A DNA stretch of 64,000 bases from Burkholderia lata (GTDB taxonomy: Bacteria; Pseudomonadota; Gammaproteobacteria; Burkholderiales; Burkholderiaceae), in assembly GCF_000012945.1 (NCBI RefSeq), contig NC_007509.1, positions 248,001-312,000 of the forward strand, given 5' to 3'. Position numbers and translations under genes: made by a program. The notes below the pieces were generated by a model. That model searched no databases. It saw only the letters and a program-made list of their open reading frames with translations, and was not told the origin of the DNA. Positions 51,983 through 61,347 of the stretch are shown piece after piece; the stretch's first letter is position 1, and each line of letters begins with the position of its first letter.

Positions 51983-53473
51983 ATGACTAAGAATCAAGCA
52001 GATTCGTGTTCGCCTGAGCACGTAGAGGTACTAATCATCGGGGCGGGGATCTCGGGGATCGATGCCGCTTGCCATCTCCGCATGAACCTGCCGGACCGCT
52101 CGTTCGCCATCCTGGAAGCGATGGATGGATTCGGCGGTACGTGGTGGACCCATCGCTACCCCGGCGCGCGTTCCGACAGCGACCTGTACACGTATGCGTT
52201 CGGCTTTCGCCCGTGGCAGGGCCGCTCGATCGCGACGGCAGACGAGATCCACAGCTATCTGGGCGATGTCATCAAGGAGTATGACCTCGGCTCGAAGATC
52301 CGCTACGGGCATCGTGTTCAAACGGTGAGCTGGTCAAGCGAACAGAAGCGCTGGACGGTCGAGGTATCGCGCAACGATACGGGCGAACACTTCTCGATCA
52401 CCACCGACTTCCTGTGGCTGGGGGCCGGGTACTACGACCATCGCCAGGGCTTTACGCCGAAGTGGAACGGGTTCGATCGCTACAAGGGAACGGTCATTCA
52501 CCCGCAGCACTGGCCGGAAGACCTCGACTATGCCGGCAAGCGCGTGGTCGTGATCGGCTCGGGCGCGACGGCCGCGACGCTGATTCCGGCGATGGCCGGC
52601 ACCGCGGCGCACGTGACGATGCTGCAACGGTCGCCGACGTTCTTCACGGCGGTTCCCTGGACCCACCAGCTGGACGCGACGCTTCGCGAACTGAGCCTGC
52701 CCGAAGAATGGCGCTCCGAGATTCTGCGGCGTGCGCACCTGAAGCAGACGTTCGACCTGATCAACCTGGCCGCAGCGAACCCGGACGCCGTTCGCGACTG
52801 GCTGATCAACGAGACCCGGCAACAGCTGCCGGAAGGGTTCGACGTCGACAAGCACTTCAACCCCGGCTATCGCCCGTGGCAGCAGCGCGTGGCGGCGGTG
52901 CCCGAGGGCGACCTCTTCACGGCCATCCGGGACGGGAAAGCGTCCGTCGTGACGGACACCATCGAATCGTTCGACGAAAACGGCATCACGTTGGCGTCGG
53001 GCGAGCACCTGCAGGCGGACATCGTCGTGACGGCGACCGGCTTCGATATGAGCGCTTTCGGCCAGATCGCGTTTCACGTCGACGGCGATCCGGTCGACAT
53101 GACCAAGCGGGTCTCGTATCGCGGAATGATGATCGAGGGTATCCCGAACATGGCGTTCATCTACGGCTACTACCGGTCGAGCTGGACGCTGCGCGCCGAT
53201 CTCGTCTGCGAATTCACCTGCCGCGTCCTGGCGCATATGGACAAGGTGGGGGCGAAGACGGTGGAACCGCGCCTGCGCGCCGAAGACGCCGACATGCAGC
53301 GGCTGCCGTGGACGGACCCGAACAACTTCAATGCCGGGTACGTGATGCGGTCGCAACACCAGATGCACTCGCGTGGCGATCGCATGCCGTGGCAGCACCA
53401 CTTCGAGTACGAGGAGGAGCGCCAGACCATTCCGGAATTGAGCCCGGATGCCGAAGTCCTCGTGTATCGCTGA
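51983..53473 (+). CDS. flavin-containing Baeyer-Villiger monooxygenase (BVMO 2)
   Basis: A 496-residue FAD/NADPH monooxygenase, only distantly similar to BVMO 1. The FAD motif is G20-A-G-I-S-G25. The BVMO fingerprint appears with Tyr in first position: Y167-K-G-T-V-I-H-P-Q-H-W177. The NADPH motif is 'G-S-G-A-T-A'. 'T-A-T-G-F-D-M' near residue 350 is also typical. This branch includes the EtaA-like enzymes, which accept aliphatic and cyclic ketones and sulfides. The ATG follows GGAGGGATCTC. It is paired with its own esterase, repeating the order of the first operon. Confidence 0.9.
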   Translation: MTKNQADSCSPEHVEVLIIGAGISGIDAACHLRMNLPDRSFAILEAMDGFGGTWWTHRYPGARSDSDLYTYAFGFRPWQGRSIATADEIHSYLGDVIKEYDLGSKIRYGHRVQTVSWSSEQKRWTVEVSRNDTGEHFSITTDFLWLGAGYYDHRQGFTPKWNGFDRYKGTVIHPQHWPEDLDYAGKRVVVIGSGATAATLIPAMAGTAAHVTMLQRSPTFFTAVPWTHQLDATLRELSLPEEWRSEILRRAHLKQTFDLINLAAANPDAVRDWLINETRQQLPEGFDVDKHFNPGYRPWQQRVAAVPEGDLFTAIRDGKASVVTDTIESFDENGITLASGEHLQADIVVTATGFDMSAFGQIAFHVDGDPVDMTKRVSYRGMMIEGIPNMAFIYGYYRSSWTLRADLVCEFTCRVLAHMDKVGAKTVEPRLRAEDADMQRLPWTDPNNFNAGYVMRSQHQMHSRGDRMPWQHHFEYEEERQTIPELSPDAEVLVYR

Positions 53474-53505
53474 TCTCCGAGCAACGTTCGATTAAAGGTG
53501 AAGTT

Positions 53506-54456
53506 ATGGCACTCGATTTGCACCTCGCTGGTTTTCTCGAATCCCTTGCCGGGTCCGGCGCGAAACCGCTGCCGCAGTCCAGCCCGGAAGAGGCTCGTGG
53601 ATTGATGCAGCATCTGGCGCGCGCCGTTCGCGCACCGGAGGCCGTGGTCGACGTTCACGGCGTGGAAGACCTGACCGTTCCCGGCGCGACCGGATCGCTG
53701 CGGGCGCGGCTGTACCGTCCGACCCAGGAGCGCAATCTGCCGACGGTCGTCTATCTCCATGGCGGCGGATTCGTCATCGGCGATCTGGATACGCACGACA
53801 ACATTTGCCGGGAGCTGGCGCGCGGCGCCAACGCGGTCGTCGTCTCGGTGGATTACCGGCTGGCGCCGGAGCATCCGTATCCGGCCGCGGCGGACGATGC
53901 GATTGCCGCCACCAAATGGGTCATCGCGAACGCGGGTGAGCTGGGCGGCAGCGACGTGGTGGCGGTGGCCGGAGACAGCGCCGGCGGCAATCTGGCCGCG
54001 GTCGTGACCCAGCAACTGCACGCCGACGGCATTTCGCTGTCCGCGCAGTTCCTGATCTACCCCGCGGTCGCGCAGGATCGCGCCGGCTTTCCTTCCTTCA
54101 AGGAAAACGGCGAAGGCTACTTTCTCGACCTCGAGACGATCGCCTGGTTCGAGCGACATTACGTGCTCGACGGTACCGACCGGGAGGATCCGCGACTGGC
54201 GCCGATCCGTGCGAAGGACCTTGCCGGGTTGCCGCCTGCCGTCATCCTGACCGCCGAATTCGATCCGCTGCGTGACGAGGGCGAGGCCTATGGCCGCTTG
54301 CTCCACGCGAGCGGCGTCAAGGTCGACACGATCCGGTGCGACGGCATGATTCACGGCTTCTTCGACATGGGGGCAATTTCCCCGGGCGCCCAGGCGTGGA
54401 TCGAGAAGGGCATCGCGAGCTTTCGAAAGGTACTCGGCGGCGCGCAGCACCATTGA
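53506..54456 (+). CDS. alpha/beta hydrolase, HSL family esterase 2
   Basis: A 316-residue HSL-type esterase: oxyanion loop H85-G-G-G, 'V-D-Y-R-L-A-P-E-H-P-Y-P', nucleophile S158 in 'G-D-S-A-G-G-N', acid in 'A-E-F-D-P-L-R-D-E', and His in 'I-H-G-F-F'. No signal peptide. It begins 32 bases after BVMO 2 behind AAAGGTGAAG. It is not a close copy of esterase 1, so the two BVMO/esterase pairs look like parallel functions, perhaps for two ketone intermediates or substrate sizes, and not a fresh tandem duplication. Confidence 0.9.
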   Translation: MALDLHLAGFLESLAGSGAKPLPQSSPEEARGLMQHLARAVRAPEAVVDVHGVEDLTVPGATGSLRARLYRPTQERNLPTVVYLHGGGFVIGDLDTHDNICRELARGANAVVVSVDYRLAPEHPYPAAADDAIAATKWVIANAGELGGSDVVAVAGDSAGGNLAAVVTQQLHADGISLSAQFLIYPAVAQDRAGFPSFKENGEGYFLDLETIAWFERHYVLDGTDREDPRLAPIRAKDLAGLPPAVILTAEFDPLRDEGEAYGRLLHASGVKVDTIRCDGMIHGFFDMGAISPGAQAWIEKGIASFRKVLGGAQHH

Positions 54457-54678
54457 TACGTTGGCGGGAGCGACTTGATTTCGCTTTTCGCCATTTCGTG
54501 GCCGCACGCGGTTCGATGGATGACCTCCAACGCTGCCGGTGCGGCCACGCAGTGCTGATGCATGACGGAATGAAGCCGATTGCGCAACGGCTCGGTGAGG
54601 CCGCGACGCGAGTGGCGGAATCGATGCATCAGGTAGTTGCTTGTGCAGCGTTCAGGCATCTATCCAGGACACAGACCC

Positions 54679-56298
54679 GTGAAGAACTCATTCGATTATC
54701 TTGTTGTAGGCGGCGGCTCGGCAGGCAGTGTGCTGGCTTCGCGTTTGACCGAAGACCCCGATGTGACGCTCTGCCTCTTCGAAGCCGGCGGCACCGGCGA
54801 TGGATGGCCCATCAACGTGCCGGCCGCGCTGGTGCTGATGGTCCCGTCCCGGCTGAACAACTGGGCGTTCGAGACGGTGCCCCAAAAGGGGCTGCAGGGG
54901 CGACGCGGCTACCAGCCGCGCGGCAAGGCGTTGGGCGGATCGTCGGCGATCAATGCGATGGTGTACACGCGCGGCCATCATGCCGACTACGACGATTGGG
55001 CCGCGCTTGGCAACGAAGGCTGGGCCTGGAACGACGTCTTCCCCTATTTCAAGCGAAGCGAACACAACGAGCGCCTCGGCAATGAATGGCACGGGCGCGG
55101 CGGCCCGCTGTGGGTCAGCGACCTCAGGACGGGCAATCCGTTTCAGGGCCGTTGGCTGGAGGCCGCGCGTCAGTGCGGCTTGCCCATCACGGACGATTTC
55201 AACGGTGCGGAGCAGGAAGGCGTCGGCATCTACCAGGTGACCCAGAAGAATGGCGAGCGCTGGAGTGCGGCACGTGCCTATCTCTTTCCGCACATGAAGG
55301 CCCGCGGCAACCTGACGGTGGAGACGGGCGCGCAGGTCAGGCGCATCGTGTTCGACGGCAAACGGGCCGTTGGTGTCGAGGTCACGCGTGGGGGGAATGT
55401 CGAGACGGTCTGGGCGAAGAAGGAGGTGATCCTTTCCGCGGGCGCGTTTCAATCGCCTCAGTTGCTGATGTTGTCCGGCGTCGGGCCGAAGGACGAACTC
55501 GAGCGTCACGGGATCAAGGTCGTCGCCGATCTCCCGGGCGTGGGGGAGAACCTGCAGGATCACCCGGACTTCGTTGTCAGCTACAAGACGAACAGCCTGG
55601 ACGCGCTGGGGGTATCGGTACGCGGCGGGATCAAGACGTTGCGCGACATCCGGCAATACCGGGCGTCGCGGGACGGCACGATGACGACCAACTTCGCGGA
55701 AGGCGGCGCCTTCCTGAAGACGCGTCCCGATCTGGAGCGACCGGACGTTCAGATGCACTTCGTCGTGGGGCCCGTCAGCGATCATGGAAGGAAGGTGCAG
55801 CTCGGACATGGTATTTCGTGTCACGTGTGCCTGCTGAGGCCGAAAAGCCGTGGATCGGTCAAGCTGCGAAGCGCCGATCCGCTGGACGCGCCGTTGATCG
55901 ACCCGGCATTCCTCGAGCACGCGGATGATATCGAAGTCCTGCTCGAGGGCTACAAGCTGACCCGGCGGTTGATGGCGGCGCCCGCCATGTCCCAGTTCGT
56001 GACGGAAGACCTGTTCGCGTCCCGGTCGCGATCGGACGACGACATTCGTGCGTTGCTGCGCGAACGGACCGACACGGTGTACCACCCGGTAGGAACGTGT
56101 CGCATGGGGAACGATGCGCTCGCCGTCGTCGACGCTGAGTTGCGCGTACGGGGAACGGAAGGCTTGCGTGTGGTCGATGCCTCCATCATGCCGACGCTGG
56201 TGGGTGCGAACACGAATGCGCCGACTATCATGATTGGGGAGAAAGCCTCGGATCTGATCCGGAGGATCTCGCGATTCCCGGTTGCGATGTCGGCGTGA
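54679..56298 (+). CDS. GMC-family FAD oxidoreductase (choline dehydrogenase-like)
   Basis: A 539-residue alcohol dehydrogenase/oxidase of the glucose-methanol-choline family. The FAD motif is G11-G-G-S-A-G16; the GMC signature 'R-G-K-A-L-G-G-S-S-A-I-N-A-M' lies near 80; the catalytic His is H469 in 'Y-H-P-V-G-T-C-R-M-G', and the second active-site position falls in 'G-A-N-T-N-A-P-T'. GTG 54679 is preferred because AGGA lies nine bases upstream and the family starts 'F-D-Y-L-V-V-G-G-G'; an upstream ATG (54637) has no site. It is the last gene of the BVMO cluster and could make the ketone substrate from an alcohol. Confidence 0.92.
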   Translation: MKNSFDYLVVGGGSAGSVLASRLTEDPDVTLCLFEAGGTGDGWPINVPAALVLMVPSRLNNWAFETVPQKGLQGRRGYQPRGKALGGSSAINAMVYTRGHHADYDDWAALGNEGWAWNDVFPYFKRSEHNERLGNEWHGRGGPLWVSDLRTGNPFQGRWLEAARQCGLPITDDFNGAEQEGVGIYQVTQKNGERWSAARAYLFPHMKARGNLTVETGAQVRRIVFDGKRAVGVEVTRGGNVETVWAKKEVILSAGAFQSPQLLMLSGVGPKDELERHGIKVVADLPGVGENLQDHPDFVVSYKTNSLDALGVSVRGGIKTLRDIRQYRASRDGTMTTNFAEGGAFLKTRPDLERPDVQMHFVVGPVSDHGRKVQLGHGISCHVCLLRPKSRGSVKLRSADPLDAPLIDPAFLEHADDIEVLLEGYKLTRRLMAAPAMSQFVTEDLFASRSRSDDDIRALLRERTDTVYHPVGTCRMGNDALAVVDAELRVRGTEGLRVVDASIMPTLVGANTNAPTIMIGEKASDLIRRISRFPVAMSA

Positions 56299-56910
56299 AA
56301 TCCGGCATCGCGGTTTGACTGGCCCTCTCTCGTGCCGACCTGCGCCGGCACGAAGGCATCAAGCGGACACGGACGTTGCGAGCAAGGTGTATGCAGCGAC
56401 GTCCGCTGCCTGAATGCAAGGGCCAACTGGCCGGTTGACGCGAGGCTGGACGCTGCTGGGGCATCTCGAGCCTCCTGGCGTCGAACGCTTGAGCCGCGAG
56501 GTCGGGCGACGCAGCCAACCGCCGATCATGAAAGCATCCTTGTTCCTGGAAGAACAAGGCGAGCACGAGGAACGCGATGTCGCCACCCGAAGCCCGGATG
56601 CCGGGTGGCGACCTGTGTGTGCCAACCACCGGAGAAAGACCGGTGCTTGCTTCGCGGCGATGCGTCGCCGCAACCAACGAACCAACGAACCAACGAACCC
56701 ATCAGCCGATCGACCTTGCTCGGCGTCCGGCCTGTCCGGGTGCAGGAAATAGTCTTCCCCCGCCTCTATCCCGATGGCTTCGGCATGCGTCACGCCGAAC
56801 GCTGCTTTCAACTCGTCGAGTCGTGCCAGCGAACCTTGACCCCATCCGGCGTCGAATGCTGCCCGGAAGGTGTTCACGCGCGCGAAAGGCGACGACTCGG
56901 AAATTCAAAC
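56299..56910. other. intergenic region with tandem repeat and a possible minus-strand gene fragment
   Basis: About 610 bases between the GMC gene and the response regulator. On the minus strand about 55 codons from 56890 down to 56720 look coding ('N-T-F-R-A-A-F-D-A-G-W-G-Q', 'L-A-R-L-D-E-L-K-A-A-F-G-V'), but I do not recognise them. The frame degenerates where it meets the 8-bp repeats. It may be the remains of a lost gene. Confidence 0.35.
56673..56699. repeat. 8-bp tandem repeat (ACCAACGA)x3 plus partial
   Basis: Three exact ACCAACGA units (56673-56696) and a partial fourth. An 8-bp unit shifts the frame with each gain or loss. It is not inside a recognised gene. Confidence 0.8.
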
Positions 56911-57600
56911 ATGCACTCGCTCATACTCATCGCGGATGACGCACCGGAAATGGCGTCAACGCTCGATACCTGCCTGACTCGCAACGGGTTTCGAACCTTT
57001 CAGACCAACACCTCCCAGGCCGTGCTTGCCACGCAACTGAACCTGAAGCCGGATCTGGTCATTCTCGACGTCCGTGAACTGTGTGCGGATACCCTGGACA
57101 TGCTGGCCAGGCTTCGACGACAAAGCGATACCCCCATCGTCGTCATGTCGGCGTGTGATCTGGACGGGGAGCGGCTGCGTGCACTGCACGCCGGCGCTGA
57201 CGACTACATCGTCAGGCCGTTCAACCCGGATGTAGTCGTCGCGCGATTGCTCACGATGCTTCGCCGCTCTGGTGCGCTCGCGCCTGAACGCCGTCTCCGG
57301 GTTGGCGCGCTCGAAGTCGATACGGAAAGCTATAGGGTGGGCGTGCGGACGTCCTCCGGTGAAGCGCCGGTTTCCGTGACACTCGTCGAATTCCGCCTGC
57401 TGGCCCACATGGCCAGGCTGCCGAATCGGGCATTTACGCGCATCGAATTGCTCAATGCATGCATGACAGACGTAAGCACATCCACACGCACCGTCGACAG
57501 CCACATGACCCGGCTACGGAAAAAGCTGGTGGCCGCAGGGGCGTCGGGCATCCTGGAATGCGTGCACGGCGTCGGCTATCGCCTGCAAAAAGCCGGCTGA
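56911..57600 (+). CDS. OmpR/PhoB-type response regulator, orphan, with Lys-to-Arg change
   Basis: A 229-residue two-domain regulator. The receiver has the acidic pair D9-D10, phospho-acceptor D53 in 'V-I-L-D-V-R' and 'M-S-A' with the switch Ser. The normally invariant Lys before Pro-Phe is Arg102 ('Y-I-V-R-P-F'). A winged-helix domain fills residues 128-229 ('L-V-E-F-R-L-L', 'R-T-V-D-S-H-M-T-R-L-R-K-K-L', 'V-H-G-V-G-Y-R-L'). No histidine kinase gene adjoins it. The altered Lys and missing kinase suggest reduced or absent phosphorylation control. It stands between the BVMO cluster and the transport genes and might control either. Confidence 0.88.
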   Translation: MHSLILIADDAPEMASTLDTCLTRNGFRTFQTNTSQAVLATQLNLKPDLVILDVRELCADTLDMLARLRRQSDTPIVVMSACDLDGERLRALHAGADDYIVRPFNPDVVVARLLTMLRRSGALAPERRLRVGALEVDTESYRVGVRTSSGEAPVSVTLVEFRLLAHMARLPNRAFTRIELLNACMTDVSTSTRTVDSHMTRLRKKLVAAGASGILECVHGVGYRLQKAG

Positions 57601-57893
57601 CGGGGAAGCGCGTCGCTCGCTCGTTGTCCGAATCCGCTGTTCGTCGCGTGTGTATGCGGCGCTCAGGTGTATGCCGCAGAGGTGGGTGCGCTACCGGTAG
57701 ATCGTCGGCTCGGAGCCGTTGCGGCGGTTGCGCAGATCACCGATTTGATCTTTTGACCCTGCGCGTCATGAGGGATGCGGGCCGGCGGCGCGTCCGTATC
57801 CCGCTTATTCATCGCGTTACCGTTGCTCTCCAGAGTACGAGAACTCGATCGCCGTTTGACTCCACCACCCATCGCAGGTCAAGCAGGCATCGA

Positions 57894-57930
57894 CACAGCG
57901 AGCCGCGTTTCACGATCACGGCTCGCTGTG
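57894..57930. terminator. 12-bp perfect hairpin between convergent genes
   Basis: CACAGCGAGCCG (57894-57905) pairs perfectly with CGGCTCGCTGTG (57919-57930), with a 13-base loop. It lies between the ends of the response regulator (+, 57600) and the YCF48-like gene (-, 57950), 20 bases beyond the latter, so it most likely ends the transport operon transcript. The rest of 57601-57949 shows no gene. No T-run. Confidence 0.5.
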
Positions 57931-57949
57931 CGAATCAAACATCCGGCAG

Positions 57950-58924
57950 TTACTGCGCGACGACCCCGTCGCGAGAAAAAACCAGCCACTTGTCGCCAGG
58001 CGAGGGGAGTGCCGCGGTGTACGTCGTCCCGGTCTGGGTGTTCAGGCGCTGGAACGTCTTTCCATCATCGGTGCTTTGAGCCTGCAGCCCGTCGACGCCC
58101 ACTGCCAATACCGTGGAGCCTCGGGACGCGAGCGCGGTAATGGAATTTTTGGTGTCGAGCGTCGCGCGTGACCAGGTGTGGCCGTTGTCCTCGCTTCGCA
58201 TCAACGTGCCGCGCAGCCCGCCGACCAGCAGCACACCATTGGGCAGCGCCACACCGCACCAGAACGACCCCTTGTACCCGGTCTCCACGTTCTCCCAGGT
58301 GTTGCCCTTATCCTTGGAGATGAAGAGTTGCCCCTTCTCGGCCGTAGCAAAGATCTCGCCATTGCTGTTCGAAAAAAGACCGAACAGATTCAGGTCCGAC
58401 TTCTTGCCGTTCGGGAGAACGGCTTCCTTTTTTGTCCAGGTCTTGCCGCCGTCATCGGTGACGAGGATGAGCGACCAGAGTCCGACGGCCACGCCGTGGT
58501 CGGCATCGATGAAGTGAACGCCGAACAGCGGGCGATCCTCGGTCGTCGCGAGACGCTGAACCTCCCACGTCTCGCCGCCGTCGGTCGTCTTCAGGATCGC
58601 GCCCCAGTGGCCGACTGCCCACCCCGTCCGGGCGTCGATGAAACTGACGGACGTCAGTGTCGAGCTCACGGGCACCGCCTTGGCCTGGCGGTACGTCGCA
58701 CCGCGGTTGTCGGACAGCAGGATGATGCCGTTTGCGCCGACACTTACCACCCGCTGGCCTGCCCACGTCGCATCCAGCACCGGGGACTGCGTCGCGATGC
58801 TGGACTGGACGGCCGGAACGGGCTTGAGTTCCGATGCGGATACCGCGCTTTGCATGCCGCCCAGCAGCGCGCCGAAGACGACGATACTGGCCGACAGGGA
58901 GAGAACCTTGCGATTCATGGTCAT
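57950..58924 (-). CDS. YCF48/HCF136-like beta-propeller, periplasmic
   Basis: A 324-residue exported protein. A signal peptide ends near 'V-S-A-S' (residue 30). The rest consists of repeated blades with 'D-G-G-K-T-W', 'D-K-G-N-T-W', 'D-N-G-H-T-W' and 'W-A-V-G' or 'V-A-V-G' motifs, as in the photosystem-II assembly factor YCF48 and BNR-repeat proteins. In non-photosynthetic bacteria such proteins accompany RND/DUF1302/DUF1329 genes. It probably acts as a periplasmic assembly or adaptor part of that system. It starts 16 bases after the RND stop with site GAAGAGGA and is the last gene of the operon. Confidence 0.85.
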   Translation of the reverse strand: MTMNRKVLSLSASIVVFGALLGGMQSAVSASELKPVPAVQSSIATQSPVLDATWAGQRVVSVGANGIILLSDNRGATYRQAKAVPVSSTLTSVSFIDARTGWAVGHWGAILKTTDGGETWEVQRLATTEDRPLFGVHFIDADHGVAVGLWSLILVTDDGGKTWTKKEAVLPNGKKSDLNLFGLFSNSNGEIFATAEKGQLFISKDKGNTWENVETGYKGSFWCGVALPNGVLLVGGLRGTLMRSEDNGHTWSRATLDTKNSITALASRGSTVLAVGVDGLQAQSTDDGKTFQRLNTQTGTTYTAALPSPGDKWLVFSRDGVVAQ

Positions 58925-58940
58925 GGAATCCTCTTCTTCT

Positions 58941-61340
58941 TCAATGTGCGAGCAGGCCGGGTGCGCGCGCGGGCCGGCGGCGCGGGAAGATGCGCTCGAG
59001 CCAGACGGCGAAGGCGGGCAGGACCGTCATGGCCATGACCATGTTGACGATGAACATGAACGCCAGGAGCTTGCCCATGTCCGCCTGGAACTTGAGCTCG
59101 GAGAACGACCAGGTGGCGACGCCGATAGCGAGCGTGATGGCCGTAAAGATGGTGGCCGTCCCGATCTCGAGGATCGATTGTTCGAGCGCCTTGACGATGC
59201 CGACACCGTTGGCGAGATGCAGCTGCAGCCGGTTGTAGATATAGAACGCATAGTCGACGCCGATGCCCACCGCCAGCACCATCACGGGCAGCGTGGCGAC
59301 GGTCAGGCCGATCTGCAGCTCCTTCATGAACCAGTAGCCGATGAACGTGCCGATCGTCAGTGGCAGGCAGCATGCGAGGACCGCGCGCAGGTCACGGTAC
59401 GTGACGAGGACGAGCAGGACGATGGTCGTATAGACGTAAAGCATCATCGGCAATTCGCTGCGCTCGATTTCGTCGTTGACCGCGGCCAGCACGCCGGCGT
59501 TTCCGGAGGCGAGCCGGATCTTCACGCCCGGCAGCTTGTTCGTATCGCGGAAATGCTTCGCGGCGTTGATCACCTGGGTGATCGTGGTCGCCTTGTGGTC
59601 GGCCAGATAGATGTTCACCGCGGTCATGCTGCAGTCCTTGCGCATGACGCCGGGCGTGCGGGCCACCTCGCCGGCCAGCGATGAATAGTTGTCGGGGTCG
59701 ATGGGGATCGCCGACATCTTGGGATTGCCTTCGTTGTACCCCTCGTTGTATTGCCGCAGCAACGACGAGAACGAAACGACCGACAACACGCCGGGGACGG
59801 CACGCATCGACCAGACGAAGCGATCCTGATAGGCACCGACTTCCACGTTGTTGCAAGACTGGGGAGGCGCTTCGAAGACGATGGAAATCCAGTCGAGGCC
59901 GACGTCGTAGCTCGACGCAATGGACACCGAATCCTTGTTGAACCGGGCGTCGGCGCGAAGCTCGGGCGCGCCTGCCTGCAGCGTGCCGACGACGCGATCC
60001 CGGCTTTCCCAGGCCGCCACGCAGAACACCACGACGGCCGCCAGCAGGATGATCGCGGCATTGCGCGGAATGGCGACTTTTGCGAGAACCCGGAGCACGC
60101 GGCCACGACGAGCGGCATGCAGCTCCGCATTCTTTGCATAATTGCCGTCGACCTTGAGCATCGACGCTGCCAGCGGGAGCATCACCAGGTTCGTGACGAT
60201 CTTGTACGCCACGCCGAGCGACGCGGTGATCGCGAGCTCGCGAACCATCGGGATCGGAATCAGGATCAGCGTGACGAAGGAAACGAACGCGGTCACCAGG
60301 GCGAGCGTGCCGGGAATCAGCAGCCCGCTGAAGCTGGACCGAGCGGCTTGCTCGACCGACTTGCCATGGGAGATCTCGCGAACGATGAAATTGATCTGCT
60401 GGACGCCGTGCGACACGCCGATCGCGAACACGAGGAACGGAACCAGCACGCCCAACGGGTCGAGCCCGTAGCCGAGGAGATGCAGCGTGCCGAACTGCCA
60501 GACGAGCGAGACCAGCGAGCATGTCAGCGGCAGGATCGTCAGGCGAATGGAGCGGCAGTACCAGTAGACGGCCAACGCGGTCAGGAGCAGGGCGATCGCG
60601 CAGAACTTCAGGACGGACGATGCGCCGTTTGCGATATCGCCAATCTGTTTCGCGAAGCCGATGATCTGGATTTCATAGTTCGAATCCTCGAACTTCGATC
60701 GCAACTGCGCTTCGAGCGCCTGATCGAATGCCACATAGTCGACCCGCTCACCTTTGGCATCCAGCTCGTTGAGGTCGGCGGTGACCATTGCGCTGCTCTG
60801 GTCGCGCGACACGAGGCTGCCGACGAAGCCGCCCTGGGCCGTCGAGCGCGAAATGGCGCCGACCGTGTTGCTGTCGAGCTGATCGGGCGTCACGGTGCCG
60901 GGAATGAGCGGGTCGGCCCGGAATCCGTCTTCGGTAATCTCGTTGACGAACGAATTCGGAGTCCAGAGCGATTGAACGCTGCTGCGAGACACGTTCGGCA
61001 GGAACGTGACCGCCTGGGTGACTTCATACAGGCGCTTCAACGCATCCGGCGTCCAGATGCTGCCCTTGCGGGCCTTGACGACGACGATCAAACGGTTGGC
61101 GCCGAGCAGGTCGCCGCGATACTCGTTGAACGTCTGCGTGTATTCGTGGCCGAGCGGAAGCTGCTTCTCGAACCCGGCGTCCATGCGAAGCTTGACGGCG
61201 AAGCAGGCCATGACGACCGTGAAGAGAACCAGAAGCCCCAGAACGAGACGCCTGTGACCGAACAGCGTATTTTCCAGCGAATGAAGAATTCTTAGCAGCT
61301 TGCTGGGCCGGGCTGCGTCGGGAACAGGCGTTTGATTCAT
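58941..61340 (-). CDS. RND-superfamily (MMPL/HpnN-like) transporter
   Basis: A 799-residue inner-membrane transporter. A first helix ('L-V-L-G-L-L-V-L-F-T-V-V-M-A-C-F') is followed by a large periplasmic loop. A block of five helices (about 255-420) includes 'P-F-L-V-F-A-I-G-V-S-H-G-V-Q'. A second periplasmic loop and a second block (about 640-780), with 'V-G-I-G-V-D-Y-A-F-Y-I-Y', complete the twofold RND/MMPL plan. Such proteins move lipids or hydrophobic molecules with the proton gradient (compare the hopanoid transporter HpnN). I start it at 61340 (site GAGGTCAAT), 7 bases after the DUF1302 stop. The genes on both sides make it the engine of an envelope system. Confidence 0.88.
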   Translation of the reverse strand: MNQTPVPDAARPSKLLRILHSLENTLFGHRRLVLGLLVLFTVVMACFAVKLRMDAGFEKQLPLGHEYTQTFNEYRGDLLGANRLIVVVKARKGSIWTPDALKRLYEVTQAVTFLPNVSRSSVQSLWTPNSFVNEITEDGFRADPLIPGTVTPDQLDSNTVGAISRSTAQGGFVGSLVSRDQSSAMVTADLNELDAKGERVDYVAFDQALEAQLRSKFEDSNYEIQIIGFAKQIGDIANGASSVLKFCAIALLLTALAVYWYCRSIRLTILPLTCSLVSLVWQFGTLHLLGYGLDPLGVLVPFLVFAIGVSHGVQQINFIVREISHGKSVEQAARSSFSGLLIPGTLALVTAFVSFVTLILIPIPMVRELAITASLGVAYKIVTNLVMLPLAASMLKVDGNYAKNAELHAARRGRVLRVLAKVAIPRNAAIILLAAVVVFCVAAWESRDRVVGTLQAGAPELRADARFNKDSVSIASSYDVGLDWISIVFEAPPQSCNNVEVGAYQDRFVWSMRAVPGVLSVVSFSSLLRQYNEGYNEGNPKMSAIPIDPDNYSSLAGEVARTPGVMRKDCSMTAVNIYLADHKATTITQVINAAKHFRDTNKLPGVKIRLASGNAGVLAAVNDEIERSELPMMLYVYTTIVLLVLVTYRDLRAVLACCLPLTIGTFIGYWFMKELQIGLTVATLPVMVLAVGIGVDYAFYIYNRLQLHLANGVGIVKALEQSILEIGTATIFTAITLAIGVATWSFSELKFQADMGKLLAFMFIVNMVMAMTVLPAFAVWLERIFPRRRPARAPGLLAH

Positions 61341-61347
61341 ATTGACC

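Noticed and set aside
56673..56699. Short repeats considered as a CRISPR remnant
   Set aside because: The units are contiguous 8-bp tandem copies without spacers and no cas gene is present.
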